The notes under the pieces: model-generated
Told to the model about the DNA's origin: nothing
Database searches by the model: none
Seen by the model: only the letters and a program-made list of their open reading frames with translations
In this document: piece after piece, positions 18,770-26,822 of the stretch
How the letters are laid out: the number at the start of each line of letters is the position of its first letter
Position numbering within the stretch: the first letter of the stretch is position 1
Program-made: the position numbers and the translations under genes
DNA from: Verrucomicrobiaceae bacterium
GTDB taxonomy: Bacteria; Verrucomicrobiota; Verrucomicrobiia; Verrucomicrobiales; Verrucomicrobiaceae
Direction of reading: 5' to 3'
Assembly: GCA_029865835.1 (NCBI GenBank)
Contig: JARXAL010000224.1
Span: 1-45,537, forward strand
DNA: 45,537 bases

Positions 18770-19672
18770 ATGGTGTGGATCCGAAACAAGTTCCTCGCCG
18801 GCCTCGCGCTCGCGCTCCCGCTGATCATCACCTTCGTCATCCTTCAGTTCATCTACAGCCTCCTCCACGGCTCCAGCGAGCCCATCGTCAAATGGTTCGC
18901 TGATCTCGCCAATGAACTCGCAGGAAAGCCGGTCATCAGCACCGAAGACCCTCGTTATCTCATGGCCACCCGGTTCATTGGTGTGCTCATCCCCATCGTT
19001 GCCTTGATCGCCCTCGGCTTCATGGCCACCAACTTCATCGGCGTTCATATCGTCACCGCCTTTGATCGCCTGATGCTTCGCATCCCCTTCGTCTCCTTCA
19101 TCTACAAATCTCTCAAACAAGTCATCGACTCGTTCAAGACCATCGGCGGCGCCCAAAGCTTCAAACGCGTCGCCTACATCGACTATCCTGTGCCCGGCAT
19201 GCGCCTCGTCGCTTTCGTCACAGGCCAATTCACCGATGCTAAGTCAGGCAAGGCTCTCACCTCGGTCTTCATCCCCACCACTCCCAATCCCACCACCGGT
19301 CTGCTCCTCGTTGTCGATTCCGAAAAAGTTACCGATGCCCCTCTCTCCATGGAGGACGCCATGAAACTCGTCTTCTCAGGAGGTCTCATCGGCCCCGATG
19401 CGGGCATCGCTCCGCTCAATCAGCGCCCCCTGGTCCAATCAAGTGAGCTTCCCCAAACCACGGAAACCGTCGCAGACGCTAGCGTTGACCTCTCCGCCAC
19501 CTTTTCGGAGCAAACCCTGCCCCCCGCATTCCTCAGCCTGCCCCGCGCAGAAGATTTTGATTCGGGTGATCCCGATATCTTGGCAGACTCCGACCTGCAA
19601 ACACCTCAGCCCTCGGCCTCCCGCAGCGTGACCGACCGATTGGCCAGAGTCCTCACCTGGAAACGTCGCTAG
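18770..19672 (+). CDS. DUF502 family membrane protein
   Basis: A 300-residue protein with two N-terminal membrane segments: FLAGLALALPLIITFVIL near 9-26, and FIGVLIPIVALIALGFMA near 63-80. DUF502 signatures follow: NFIGVHIV, RIPFVSFIYKSLKQVIDSF, YPVPGMRLVAFVTG and VFIPTTPNPTTGLLLVV. Family function is unknown. After about residue 215 a tail without recognisable domain extends beyond the usual family length of about 200. The start is uncertain: ATG at 18770 has GGGGG 4 bp upstream, while GTG at 18704 would add 22 Pro/Ala-rich residues and also fits the promoter at 18602. A candidate promoter makes this a single-gene unit. Confidence 0.82.
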   Translation: MVWIRNKFLAGLALALPLIITFVILQFIYSLLHGSSEPIVKWFADLANELAGKPVISTEDPRYLMATRFIGVLIPIVALIALGFMATNFIGVHIVTAFDRLMLRIPFVSFIYKSLKQVIDSFKTIGGAQSFKRVAYIDYPVPGMRLVAFVTGQFTDAKSGKALTSVFIPTTPNPTTGLLLVVDSEKVTDAPLSMEDAMKLVFSGGLIGPDAGIAPLNQRPLVQSSELPQTTETVADASVDLSATFSEQTLPPAFLSLPRAEDFDSGDPDILADSDLQTPQPSASRSVTDRLARVLTWKRR

Positions 19673-19804
19673 TCGGAGCCATCCCTTCCGAATTGGCCAT
19701 TGCATCTGCCTGACGAGCGACGTATCTCACTCCCATCATCGGCTTCTTAGCGGTGGCTCATTGACATGCTTTGGCAGACGATTCGGTTCCAATTTGTGTA
19801 ACCG

Positions 19805-19997
19805 TTTTCTGCGATCCTTTCCTGCAGTGTTCGTTATCGGAATTAGTGGCCCGGCCCGATTCTTCAATCATGGGAGCGCTCGACCAGGAGGTTCTGTCAG
19901 GCCCCTCGGGGAAGACGACCTCCAGGATTCGCTGGGCTCCCACCTGGACTCGCTGGGATACGTGAGCCCTTATGCCGAACGGCACAGGTGGGATTCT
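19805..19997 (+). ncRNA. ssrS: Candidate 6S RNA
   Basis: This gene-free stretch matches 6S RNA in motif order and folding. The 5' strand has GTGTTCGTTA (19829 onward) and the 3' strand has GCCGAACGGCA (19974-19984); GTTCG 19829-19833 pairs with CGAAC 19976-19980. The closing stem continues with CCTG 19821-19824 and CAGG 19985-19988. The apical arm pairs TGGGAGC 19871-19877 with GCTCCCA 19936-19942, then GGAGGT 19887-19892 with ACCTCC 19918-19923, capped by CCC-CTCG-GGG. A small hairpin, CTCGC 19949-19953 with GTGAG 19962-19966, lies in the 3' side of the central bubble, as in known 6S RNAs. 6S RNA mimics an open promoter and sequesters sigma-70 RNA polymerase. Exact ends are estimated. TTGACA lies at 19761 but no good -10 follows at normal spacing. 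Confidence 0.7.
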
Positions 19998-19998
19998 A

Positions 19999-20030
19999 AG
20001 GCACCGTGACCTCGCGTCGCGGTGCCTTTC
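19999..20030 (+). terminator. Terminator after the 6S RNA candidate
   Basis: AAGGCACCG at 19999-20007 is in the correct orientation to pair with CGGTGCCTT at 20020-20028, a 9-bp stem with a short loop, followed by a pyrimidine run TTTCTCTT. It sits directly after the RNA candidate and about 80 bp before the lipoprotein start, so it most likely ends the RNA transcript. Confidence 0.8.
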
Positions 20031-20109
20031 TCTTCCCCACCAATCCCTCCAGTCTCCGATTCTGGGTTCAAAGCTTGTTCTCCACCTCCAATTCCCCTAC
20101 CCTCTTCTT

Positions 20110-20673
20110 GTGATCACCTACCACCGCTCACTTCTCGTTTGCTTTGTCGCACTCCTCGCCGCCTGCGCCTCCACCAGCAAAGACAGAGACTCAAAGGACG
20201 ATTCCGACAAACCCAAGAACGACCCCATCGCGGTGGGCATCATCGAATTCGTCAACCCTGACCAAAAGTTTGTTCTCATCAAGATGCAGTCACGTCAACC
20301 CATGCCCATTGGACAAGCCTTGACCGCCTTGGACGCAACGGGTGCCCTCACTCAACTGACCATCTCCCCCGAACGTAAAGGCACTCACATCACTGCCGAT
20401 ATCAAATCTGGAAACCCTCGCCCTGGCAATCTTGTCATCTTCCAGCCAGACCCAGCCGCTCCCCCTCCCATCCCAGCCCCCGCCGTCAATCCATCCCTTC
20501 CCTCAGCCACCAACCCTGGCGCGGTCGAATGGCGCGACGGACAGCCCCCTCCCATTCTCTCTCCCGACACCCAGTCGCTTGCACCTCCCCCCATAAACAG
20601 CCCTTCAACCCCTCTCCCAACAATTCCTTTGGAGCCTCTGCCTGAAGAGCCCCCTGCCTCTAGCGCCCCATGA
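20110..20673 (+). CDS. Small putative lipoprotein of unknown function
   Basis: A 187-residue protein starting with GTG at 20110. The N-terminus is a lipoprotein signal: basic residues, a hydrophobic run, then the lipobox LAAC with the lipidated Cys near residue 19, followed by a Ser/Asp/Lys-rich spacer. A small globular part (about 35-105) with VGIIEFVNPDQKFVLIKMQ looks like a beta-rich fold. The last 80 residues are Pro-rich and probably extended. The upstream in-frame ATG at 19972 is rejected because it lies in the 6S RNA candidate and would bury the signal peptide. The stop overlaps the moeA start by four bases (ATGA), so the two are translated together. I do not recognise the globular part. 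Confidence 0.78.
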   Translation: MITYHRSLLVCFVALLAACASTSKDRDSKDDSDKPKNDPIAVGIIEFVNPDQKFVLIKMQSRQPMPIGQALTALDATGALTQLTISPERKGTHITADIKSGNPRPGNLVIFQPDPAAPPPIPAPAVNPSLPSATNPGAVEWRDGQPPPILSPDTQSLAPPPINSPSTPLPTIPLEPLPEEPPASSAP

Positions 20674-21869
20674 TCACCGAGTCCGAAGCCCTCGCCAAAA
20701 TTCTCGAAGCCATCCCAAAGAACACTACTTCGGAGTCCCTTCCGCTTCTTGAAACCCTGAATCGCCGCTGCGCCGCTCAGCAACGAGCCACCATCCCCCT
20801 TCCCGGATTCGATAACTCCATGATGGACGGCTACGCCGTTCGCGCTGCGGACACTCTCGACCCTTCACCCATCGCCGTCATCGGCACCCAACCCGCCGGT
20901 CCCGATCTCCAACTCACCATCGAAGCCCCCCGACACGCCATCCGGATCTTTACCGGCGCGCCGCTCCCCAAAGGCTGCGATGCCGTTATCATGCAGGAAG
21001 ACGTCACCGTTATCGACAACTCCATCTCCTGCACCGAACCCGTCGTTCCAGGCGAAAACATTCGCCTCCAAGGCAGCGATCTCTGCTCCGGCCAAATCCT
21101 CCTCCAACCCGGCGACCTCATTTCCCCAGGTCGGATCGGCCTTCTAGCCTCTCAAGGCCTCACTCACTTGCCTGTCTATCGCCTCCCTCGAATCGCCATC
21201 TTAAGCACCGGCGACGAACTCGTGCCCCCTGGCACAGCCCCCCTCTTACCCGGCCAGCTCTACAATTCCAACGGCTCCATGATCGCCGCAATGCTGCTCC
21301 AGCTCGGTCTCCCGATCACCGAACTGGCTCATACCCCTGATACGATGGCTGATACTACCTCCACCCTCCAAAGGCTGTCAGAACAAAACGATATCATTAT
21401 CCTGAGTGGCGGCGTCTCTGTCGGAGACAAAGACCATGTCAAGCCAGCCCTCTCCGAACTCGGCATGCCTCCTCAGTTATGGCGAATCAAAATCAAACCC
21501 GGCAAACCTTTCCTCTTCACCCATCGCTCGATGCCCAAGCCATTGTTCATCTTCGGCCTTCCGGGAAATCCAGTCTCCACTTTCGTCACTTTCCAACTCT
21601 TCGTTCGCCCTGCACTGCTCAAATGGTGCGGAACACCTTCCAGCGATCTCAGCCCTCCCACAGCAACCGCCACCCTCTCTCATGAAGTCACCAACCCTGG
21701 AGACCGCCCACACTACATCCGGGGTGTCCTTCAAAAAGGTCAGTTTACGGCCAGCGGACTCCAACGTAGTGACGCGCTCTTTGCTCTCTCAGAAGCCAAT
21801 AGCCTCTTGCGTACTAACCCCGATTCCTCAATCGAAGCAGGTAATAATGTAACGATATTGAAACTTTAG
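20670..21869 (+). CDS. moeA: Molybdopterin molybdenumtransferase
   Basis: A 399-residue MoeA, which inserts molybdate into adenylylated molybdopterin in the last step of molybdenum cofactor synthesis. Motifs are PGFDNSMMDGYAVRAADT near 45, IFTGAPLPKGCDAVIMQED near 92, ILSTGDELVPPG near 178, YNSNGSMIAAML near 196, ILSGGVSVGDKDHVK near 240 and FGLPGNPVSTFVTFQLFVRP near 290. The C-terminal beta-barrel domain is present. The start overlaps the lipoprotein stop by four bases. No other moa/mob genes or molybdoenzymes occur in the window, so which enzyme it serves is unknown. Confidence 0.95.
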   Translation: MITESEALAKILEAIPKNTTSESLPLLETLNRRCAAQQRATIPLPGFDNSMMDGYAVRAADTLDPSPIAVIGTQPAGPDLQLTIEAPRHAIRIFTGAPLPKGCDAVIMQEDVTVIDNSISCTEPVVPGENIRLQGSDLCSGQILLQPGDLISPGRIGLLASQGLTHLPVYRLPRIAILSTGDELVPPGTAPLLPGQLYNSNGSMIAAMLLQLGLPITELAHTPDTMADTTSTLQRLSEQNDIIILSGGVSVGDKDHVKPALSELGMPPQLWRIKIKPGKPFLFTHRSMPKPLFIFGLPGNPVSTFVTFQLFVRPALLKWCGTPSSDLSPPTATATLSHEVTNPGDRPHYIRGVLQKGQFTASGLQRSDALFALSEANSLLRTNPDSSIEAGNNVTILKL

Positions 21870-21946
21870 AGTTACGTAAATTGACACATCGCAGAAATCC
21901 CTGCATTCCGCGGTGCTCTTTGGCATCATAGAGCCAACGATTCCCA

Positions 21947-21974
21947 TTGAACCGCTAATTGTATCTGTTATAGT
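21947..21974 (+). promoter_or_regulatory. Promoter placing the start site at the ATG (leaderless mRNA)
   Basis: TTGAAC at 21947-21952 is followed after 16 bp by TATAGT at 21969-21974. Transcription would begin about seven bases later, at or within a base or two of the ATG at 21982. No Shine-Dalgarno sequence fits between. Confidence 0.55.
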
Positions 21975-21981
21975 TTCCATA

Positions 21982-23439
21982 ATGGGAAAGCGCCTCATTC
22001 TTCTCCTTTGCCTCGGTTCCGCGATCATCGCCGGCACCGTCAAAGGGCTGAACGAAAGTCACGCCACCACTTGGAAAGCTCTCTGGACCCGATTGACTTT
22101 GGGCAGCGAAGATACCAAAAAAATCAACCTCTTCCGAGTCGGTCTGCTCGACTTTGCCAACTACACCCGAATCTCTAACTCCCAACCCCTCCTGCAAACG
22201 GACCAGGAACTCGAATCCTGGCTGCAGCGCGCCGTCGACGACGGACTCCCACTCGACAACCTCGACGCAGTCGTCAGTCAGATTCAGGAATCGTCACCCC
22301 GCTACCTCAAAATCTCCGTCAGCGCAGCTTCAGGCCCCACCTTGGACTTCGTTAAAGACAGCCTGACCGATTCCCTAAACAAAATCGCACCCGAAATGAC
22401 CCACTTGGCCAGTGTTCGCCGCTCCACCACGGGCGGCATGGCCCACCAAGTCCTCCTCGTCACCGGCCGTCGCCTGCGCGAATTCTCACCCAACCTCCTG
22501 CATCAAACCTCTGACGACGCCTTCTACAACGTCTGCCCTCTCTGCAAATCCAGCCACATCAGCCGCGCCATGCGCCACCAGGAGAGTTCCAGCCACGAGT
22601 GCCCGTCCTGCCATCGAACCTACGCCGTCATCGCCGCCGATACCTCTGGCCACTTCCACTACGTCAATCACTACCTCACAGGCTACCAGCCACCATCCAT
22701 TTATCCCAAAGGCCAGTCCCGTGTTGAGCAGTTATTCACCATTTGGTCCGCCGTTCATCAAAGTTGCGCCTACACTCGAGATCCCGGCGTGAAAAAAGAA
22801 AAAACGGACCGCTGGCAAACCGCGCTTCAAACTCAAACCCGCGGCATGGGCGATTGCGAAGATTCCGCTATCCTCCTCGCCGATTGGTTGGCCGCCCGGG
22901 GCTACGATGTTCGCGTCGCCCTCGGAAAATACGGCGACATCGGCGGACATGCCTGGTGCGTCGTTCGACTTGAAGGAATCGAGTACCTCCTCGAATCCAC
23001 CTCCGAAGGTCGCCCCGATTTCGACCAACCGCCTCTCGTGTCCCGCATCGGCAGTCGCTACGTCCCCGAAGTGCTCTTCGACCGCTGGCATCTCTACACC
23101 CGCAAAACCAATCATCAGAACTGGAATGGCGACTATTGGTCGCCGGAACAATGGACCAAAATCACCCCGCCTGGCACAGACGTCCCCGAAATCTCATCCA
23201 AAATCAAAACCGCATCCCCCACTGACCCATCCACCACCTGGGCTCCGCCAACCCCTCACAGCGTCCAAAAAGACTTCTTCAACTCCTCCGACATCGCCTA
23301 CACCAGCCGTACCGATCCCCAGGCAGCCCCCTTCCTGCACCTCGAGCAAACCGCAGACCAGCCCGTCGCCTGGCAATACCCCGCCGCCATTCCAGGGTCG
23401 CCAGGCACCGTTGAAACCAAGAAAAAACCAAAAGATTGA
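21982..23439 (+). CDS. Membrane-anchored transglutaminase-like protein with a zinc ribbon
   Basis: A 485-residue protein with an N-terminal hydrophobic segment (4-20), either a signal anchor or signal peptide. Residues 30-180 are unrecognised. A four-cysteine zinc ribbon follows (CPLC 185-188, CPSC 207-210). Next is a transglutaminase-like core with the papain-type triad: Cys292 in GMGDCEDSAILLADWLA, His323 in GGHAWCVV, and probably Glu338 in YLLEST. GDCED plus GHAW is the pattern of bacterial transglutaminase-like cysteine peptidases. The last 100 residues are Pro/Thr-rich. It could crosslink or cleave proteins or peptides outside the membrane; substrate unknown. The ATG at 21982 is preferred over one at 21913 because the hydrophobic segment begins there and the promoter fits. 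Confidence 0.8.
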   Translation: MGKRLILLLCLGSAIIAGTVKGLNESHATTWKALWTRLTLGSEDTKKINLFRVGLLDFANYTRISNSQPLLQTDQELESWLQRAVDDGLPLDNLDAVVSQIQESSPRYLKISVSAASGPTLDFVKDSLTDSLNKIAPEMTHLASVRRSTTGGMAHQVLLVTGRRLREFSPNLLHQTSDDAFYNVCPLCKSSHISRAMRHQESSSHECPSCHRTYAVIAADTSGHFHYVNHYLTGYQPPSIYPKGQSRVEQLFTIWSAVHQSCAYTRDPGVKKEKTDRWQTALQTQTRGMGDCEDSAILLADWLAARGYDVRVALGKYGDIGGHAWCVVRLEGIEYLLESTSEGRPDFDQPPLVSRIGSRYVPEVLFDRWHLYTRKTNHQNWNGDYWSPEQWTKITPPGTDVPEISSKIKTASPTDPSTTWAPPTPHSVQKDFFNSSDIAYTSRTDPQAAPFLHLEQTADQPVAWQYPAAIPGSPGTVETKKKPKD

Positions 23440-23453
23440 CTCCATGCTAAAGT

Positions 23454-23482
23454 TTGACATAACGGCCTGAAAGCCGCTAAAT
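23454..23482 (+). promoter_or_regulatory. Possible promoter of the chorismatase run
   Basis: A perfect -35 hexamer, TTGACA at 23454-23459, is followed after 17 bp by CTAAAT at 23477-23482, a weak -10. It lies in the 57-bp gap before the chorismatase-like gene. CGGC-CTGAAA-GCCG in the spacer can form a short hairpin. Confidence 0.35.
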
Positions 23483-23496
23483 CAGACTCTAGCTCA

Positions 23497-24462
23497 ATGA
23501 CAATCTCTCAAGGTCACGCCGCCCTCCAAGTCACGTTCAATGCCGAGCATGTCGAATTGAACGCGACGCCCGAAGCAGCCAACCTCCAGCTCCCCCTGCC
23601 CCTCCTTGCAGGTCCCAATACGGAGTCAATTGGAAGTGCCGCAACCAAAATTTGGTGGGATCAGGACTTCCTCTTGACCGAAAGTGAAACCCTCCTCATC
23701 GGAGCCATCGTCATCGACGCCCAAAACAGGCTCGAAGCCCCAGTTGAACGCGCTTATCAAGCTCTCCTGCGCCTCACCCAGAGCTGGCATCTCTATCGCA
23801 TTTGGAACTACATCCCCAATATCAACGAAATCCGCGACGGCCTCGAGTGCTACCAACAATTCAATATCGGCAGATGGACCGCCTTTGAATCCTGTTATGG
23901 ACGCCATCTTCGCTCCTACATGCCCGCAGCTTCTGCCGTCGGACTGGGTGGAGACAAAGCCGTCGTTGTCTTTAAAGCAGGCCGTTCCCGCCCCGAATAC
24001 CTTGAGAATCCCTCGCAGATTCCCGCCTACCACTATCCGGCCGAGTACGGCCCCAGACCTCCCTGCTTCGCCCGCGGCGTCGTCGCCACTTGTCCCGAAG
24101 TCCGCCGCGCCATCCTCTCCGGCACCGCCAGCATCGAAGGCCATCGCAGCATCGGCCAAGGCGATTGGGCGCGCCAGTTCCAGACCACCCAACAGAACAT
24201 CGAAATCATGCTCAATCGCATGCAGGTCTCTGCCGCTTGGATTCCCGATCTATGGCCTACCCATGGGATTCACAGCGCTCATTTCAAGTGCTACCTCCGT
24301 CACCCTGAAGCGCTCCCTCTAGTTCGAAAAGCCGTCCGCGATTCCTGTGGGCAAGACCATCACTTTAGCTATGTTCTTGCCGACATTTGCCGCAGCGATT
24401 TGGATCTCGAAATCGAAGGTCGAATCCTGACTGAACTACAACCCGAGTGCCATGAATTCTAA
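23497..24462 (+). CDS. Chorismatase-like enzyme (FkbO/Hyg5/XanB2 family)
   Basis: A 321-residue protein matching the chorismatase family in motif order: RIWNYIPNIN 101-110, YQQFNIGRWTAF 119-130, ASAVG near 145, ENPSQIPAYHYPAEYGPR 170-187, SGTASIEGH 208-216, and a C-terminal ADICRSDLDLEIEG 295-308 whose glutamates are the expected catalytic region. Chorismatases remove the enolpyruvyl group from chorismate, giving dihydroxycyclohexadiene acid (FkbO) or 3- and 4-hydroxybenzoate (Hyg5, XanB2) used in natural products, pigments or quinones. Which product is made cannot be read here. No polyketide, pigment or aryl-polyene gene is nearby; the next gene overlaps its 3' end by 11 bases and encodes a secreted protein. 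The protein is cytosolic. Confidence 0.8.
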   Translation: MTISQGHAALQVTFNAEHVELNATPEAANLQLPLPLLAGPNTESIGSAATKIWWDQDFLLTESETLLIGAIVIDAQNRLEAPVERAYQALLRLTQSWHLYRIWNYIPNINEIRDGLECYQQFNIGRWTAFESCYGRHLRSYMPAASAVGLGGDKAVVVFKAGRSRPEYLENPSQIPAYHYPAEYGPRPPCFARGVVATCPEVRRAILSGTASIEGHRSIGQGDWARQFQTTQQNIEIMLNRMQVSAAWIPDLWPTHGIHSAHFKCYLRHPEALPLVRKAVRDSCGQDHHFSYVLADICRSDLDLEIEGRILTELQPECHEF

Positions 24463-25252
24463 TCTCATCAATCACCTCGCCTCTGCGAGATGTTGGGTGC
24501 AGTTCCTGGCCTTGGCTGCCTGCATGGCCATCCCCGTTTTGGGACAAACCGAAGGACCGTCAAAACCTCCCAGAAAACCCGCCAAAAACCTTCCTGCCGA
24601 TTCCGACAAAACCAACCCATCTCCCCCACCCGAGGAAATCGAACTGGCACGCCTGGATCACCACCACCAACTTCTCGAAGCCTCGCTAGGCCCGCTCAAA
24701 ACCGCCCTCTCAAAACTGGACGAACTCGCCCTCACCAATGCCCGCGCCCGCGAATACGAAGCCGCCATCGCCGCCCGCATCGAACGCGAGCACATCGCAA
24801 CTGACTTGGATCGCATCGCCAAAGAGTTGCTGATTCTCGAAACCCGCAAACAGTTCCTCCAAACGTCCCTCCTTCCCGATCATATCCTGCTTCCTCTGGA
24901 CAACGCCAAACTTGAAAGCGTTCGCTACGATGAAGAAAAAAAGTGGCTTACCCATTGGGATCGACCCGGTGCGTACGCCGAATGGACGCTGCCGAGCGTC
25001 CCTCCAGGTGGCTACGAAGTCCTCCTCACCTATCAATGCAGTCCGCTCGAGGGTGGCACCATCGTGATCAATGAAAAAACATTCAGCCTCTCCGGCGAAA
25101 TGGACACCACCCTGCGTGGCCCGGAAGTCAAAAATCTCGGCACTCTCAAAATCACCGACAGCAACAGCCCCCTCCGATTAACAGCTCGGACAATCGTCAA
25201 AAGCAACTTGATGAACCTCCTCAGCATCGAACTCATCCCTGCGAACCGCTGA
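24452..25252 (+). CDS. Exported coiled-coil and beta-sandwich protein
   Basis: A 266-residue protein of unknown function. The N-terminus is an export signal; it contains LAAC at 21-24, which could be a lipobox, or cleavage may follow near GQTEG. A Pro/Lys-rich spacer leads to a charged helical region (about 60-130) with coiled-coil character. The C-terminal domain (about 150-266) has YAEWTLPSVPPGGYEVLLTY, resembling carbohydrate-binding (CBM6-like) beta-sandwiches. Its start overlaps the chorismatase gene by 11 bases and it ends 16 bp before the next gene. It shares its layout with the next two proteins, suggesting an old duplication. Confidence 0.75.
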   Translation: MNSNLINHLASARCWVQFLALAACMAIPVLGQTEGPSKPPRKPAKNLPADSDKTNPSPPPEEIELARLDHHHQLLEASLGPLKTALSKLDELALTNARAREYEAAIAARIEREHIATDLDRIAKELLILETRKQFLQTSLLPDHILLPLDNAKLESVRYDEEKKWLTHWDRPGAYAEWTLPSVPPGGYEVLLTYQCSPLEGGTIVINEKTFSLSGEMDTTLRGPEVKNLGTLKITDSNSPLRLTARTIVKSNLMNLLSIELIPANR

Positions 25253-25268
25253 TCTCCTGCCTCGTCTG

Positions 25269-26822
25269 ATGCCCTCTCTGTTCCGCATTCCAAAACGCAC
25301 TTCGACACTTCTTCTGTCGCTCGCGCTCATTTCCCTGGAGGCATCTTCTCTTCACGCTCAAACCCCTCCAACCTCTGCCGACGAACTCCAGGCCCTCGCC
25401 AACCTGAAGACCCTCTTCGCCACCGAAATCAACTCCCAGTCCCAAAAATTGACCGACCAATACGAACGCGCACTGGCTCGAATCGAGTCCGAAGTCGCTG
25501 ATGCGGGTGACTACGAACAAGCTCTGCAAATCAAAAAACGGCGTGACCAACTCCAGCAAATCCTGGCCTCCAATAGCTCCTCCACCAACCCCGCCCTCCC
25601 TCTGACTCCCCTCGCAGCCAAGGGCACCGGCATCACCGCTTCCTCCGACGGCAGCTTAACCGGTTGGCGAACAGCCAGCCACTACGCCGAGTGGACCCTG
25701 ACCAAACTCGCTCCAGGGGACTACTTCTTGGAACTCGATGCTCTCATGACGGCAATTCCCACAAGTATTAACGACCCCTCAGAGGAACCAGCCGAAACAG
25801 CCTTGTTCGAAATCCACGAAGTCTCTTTGCTCGCTGGAGCTGCCGACAACCGGCGCAGTTTCGAGTTGAGTTTAACGAAAGGAAGCCCCCTCGAATTCAA
25901 GCCCCAACGCATCGGTCCCATGCGCTTTGCCCGCTCACCCATTACCCTCCGCCTCGCGGCTTCGAAATCCTACGCCTCCAATCAAGTACAGTTCAAAAAC
26001 ATCCGCTTGGTCCCGGCTCCGACCTCAGTTCCACAAACCGCAACTAACACCGTCATCCCTCCCTCCAGCAATGTCGACTCGGTCAGGTCAGCACTCGCTT
26101 CCGCTTTGGAACTCGCCTACAAACCAATCAATGATCAGTACGCCAGCCAGTTGCAGGAACTTGAGCAACGATTCCCCGATTGGCAGTCCCTCTTGGACAA
26201 CGAACAACGCGGCATCGAAAGGCGCCGATCACCCACCTCCAAATCCAAAGACACCAACGCGCTTCACCTCCCGAAACCCCTGGCTAGCCTCGGAGGCATC
26301 TCCGGATTTCAAGACCTCGAAAACGTCACCTTTGTAAACCATCCGGAAAACACAGGCGACCGATTCCGAGTCAGCCAGGATGGCAAAGAGTTCTTCATTC
26401 ATTTGCTCTGGCTCAAGTGTGCTTCGCCCTCCTCCGATCCCGAATCTTCAACCGCAAACAACCCCTTCAATCAGCACTTCGGTCTCACCAATGAAGACGC
26501 CGCCCTCTTTGGTCGCGCCGCACTTCAATTCACCTCAGGCTACCTCTCTGGACGAACCTTCCGTCTTTTGGCCCGCAATACCCCCGACTCCGACGGCACC
26601 CTTCCTGCCTTGCTTTTCCTCCCCGATATCGGCCTCTTCCACAATCTGCTGATCGACCAGGGTCTCGCCGCGTTTGTGGGCAAAATGGGAAGTGGCGGCA
26701 CGCTGGAACGCGCCCTTCAACACTCCATTTCAGATCGGGAAAACGAGGCGCGTTCCCGCAATCCTCGCCCAGGCGCATGGGCTCTCAGTCCAACTCAACC
26801 CGCGGAATCCACTCAGCCATGA
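25269..26822 (+). CDS. Exported coiled-coil protein with an SNase-like C-terminal domain
   Basis: A 517-residue protein. It has a signal peptide (cleavage near SLHAQ, residue 30) and a helical region with LTDQYERALARIESEVADAG and EQALQIKKRRDQLQ (about 55-100). A beta-sandwich follows (about 115-255) with YAEWTLTKLAPGDYFLELDA, close to the domain in the preceding gene. The C-terminal segment (about 340-505) follows the thermonuclease pattern: VNHPENTGDRFRV, NQHFGLTNEDAALFGRAAL, NLLIDQGLAAF and a final GAWAL. The catalytic Arg-Leu-x-x-Asp-x-x-Glu region reads FIHLLWLKCASP, so nuclease activity looks lost. It may act as a binding module. Confidence 0.7.
   Translation: MPSLFRIPKRTSTLLLSLALISLEASSLHAQTPPTSADELQALANLKTLFATEINSQSQKLTDQYERALARIESEVADAGDYEQALQIKKRRDQLQQILASNSSSTNPALPLTPLAAKGTGITASSDGSLTGWRTASHYAEWTLTKLAPGDYFLELDALMTAIPTSINDPSEEPAETALFEIHEVSLLAGAADNRRSFELSLTKGSPLEFKPQRIGPMRFARSPITLRLAASKSYASNQVQFKNIRLVPAPTSVPQTATNTVIPPSSNVDSVRSALASALELAYKPINDQYASQLQELEQRFPDWQSLLDNEQRGIERRRSPTSKSKDTNALHLPKPLASLGGISGFQDLENVTFVNHPENTGDRFRVSQDGKEFFIHLLWLKCASPSSDPESSTANNPFNQHFGLTNEDAALFGRAALQFTSGYLSGRTFRLLARNTPDSDGTLPALLFLPDIGLFHNLLIDQGLAAFVGKMGSGGTLERALQHSISDRENEARSRNPRPGAWALSPTQPAESTQP

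Noticed and set aside
19761-20030. Riboswitch or attenuator controlling the lipoprotein-moeA genes
   Set aside because: The region has mutually exclusive helices and a terminator, which first suggested a riboswitch. Motif order fits 6S RNA better and I recognise no ligand-binding consensus (cobalamin, molybdenum cofactor, TPP or SAM).
19972-20109. ATG at 19972 as start of the lipoprotein
   Set aside because: It lies inside the RNA candidate, and the terminator would fall within the coding region. The signal peptide with lipobox begins at the GTG at 20110.
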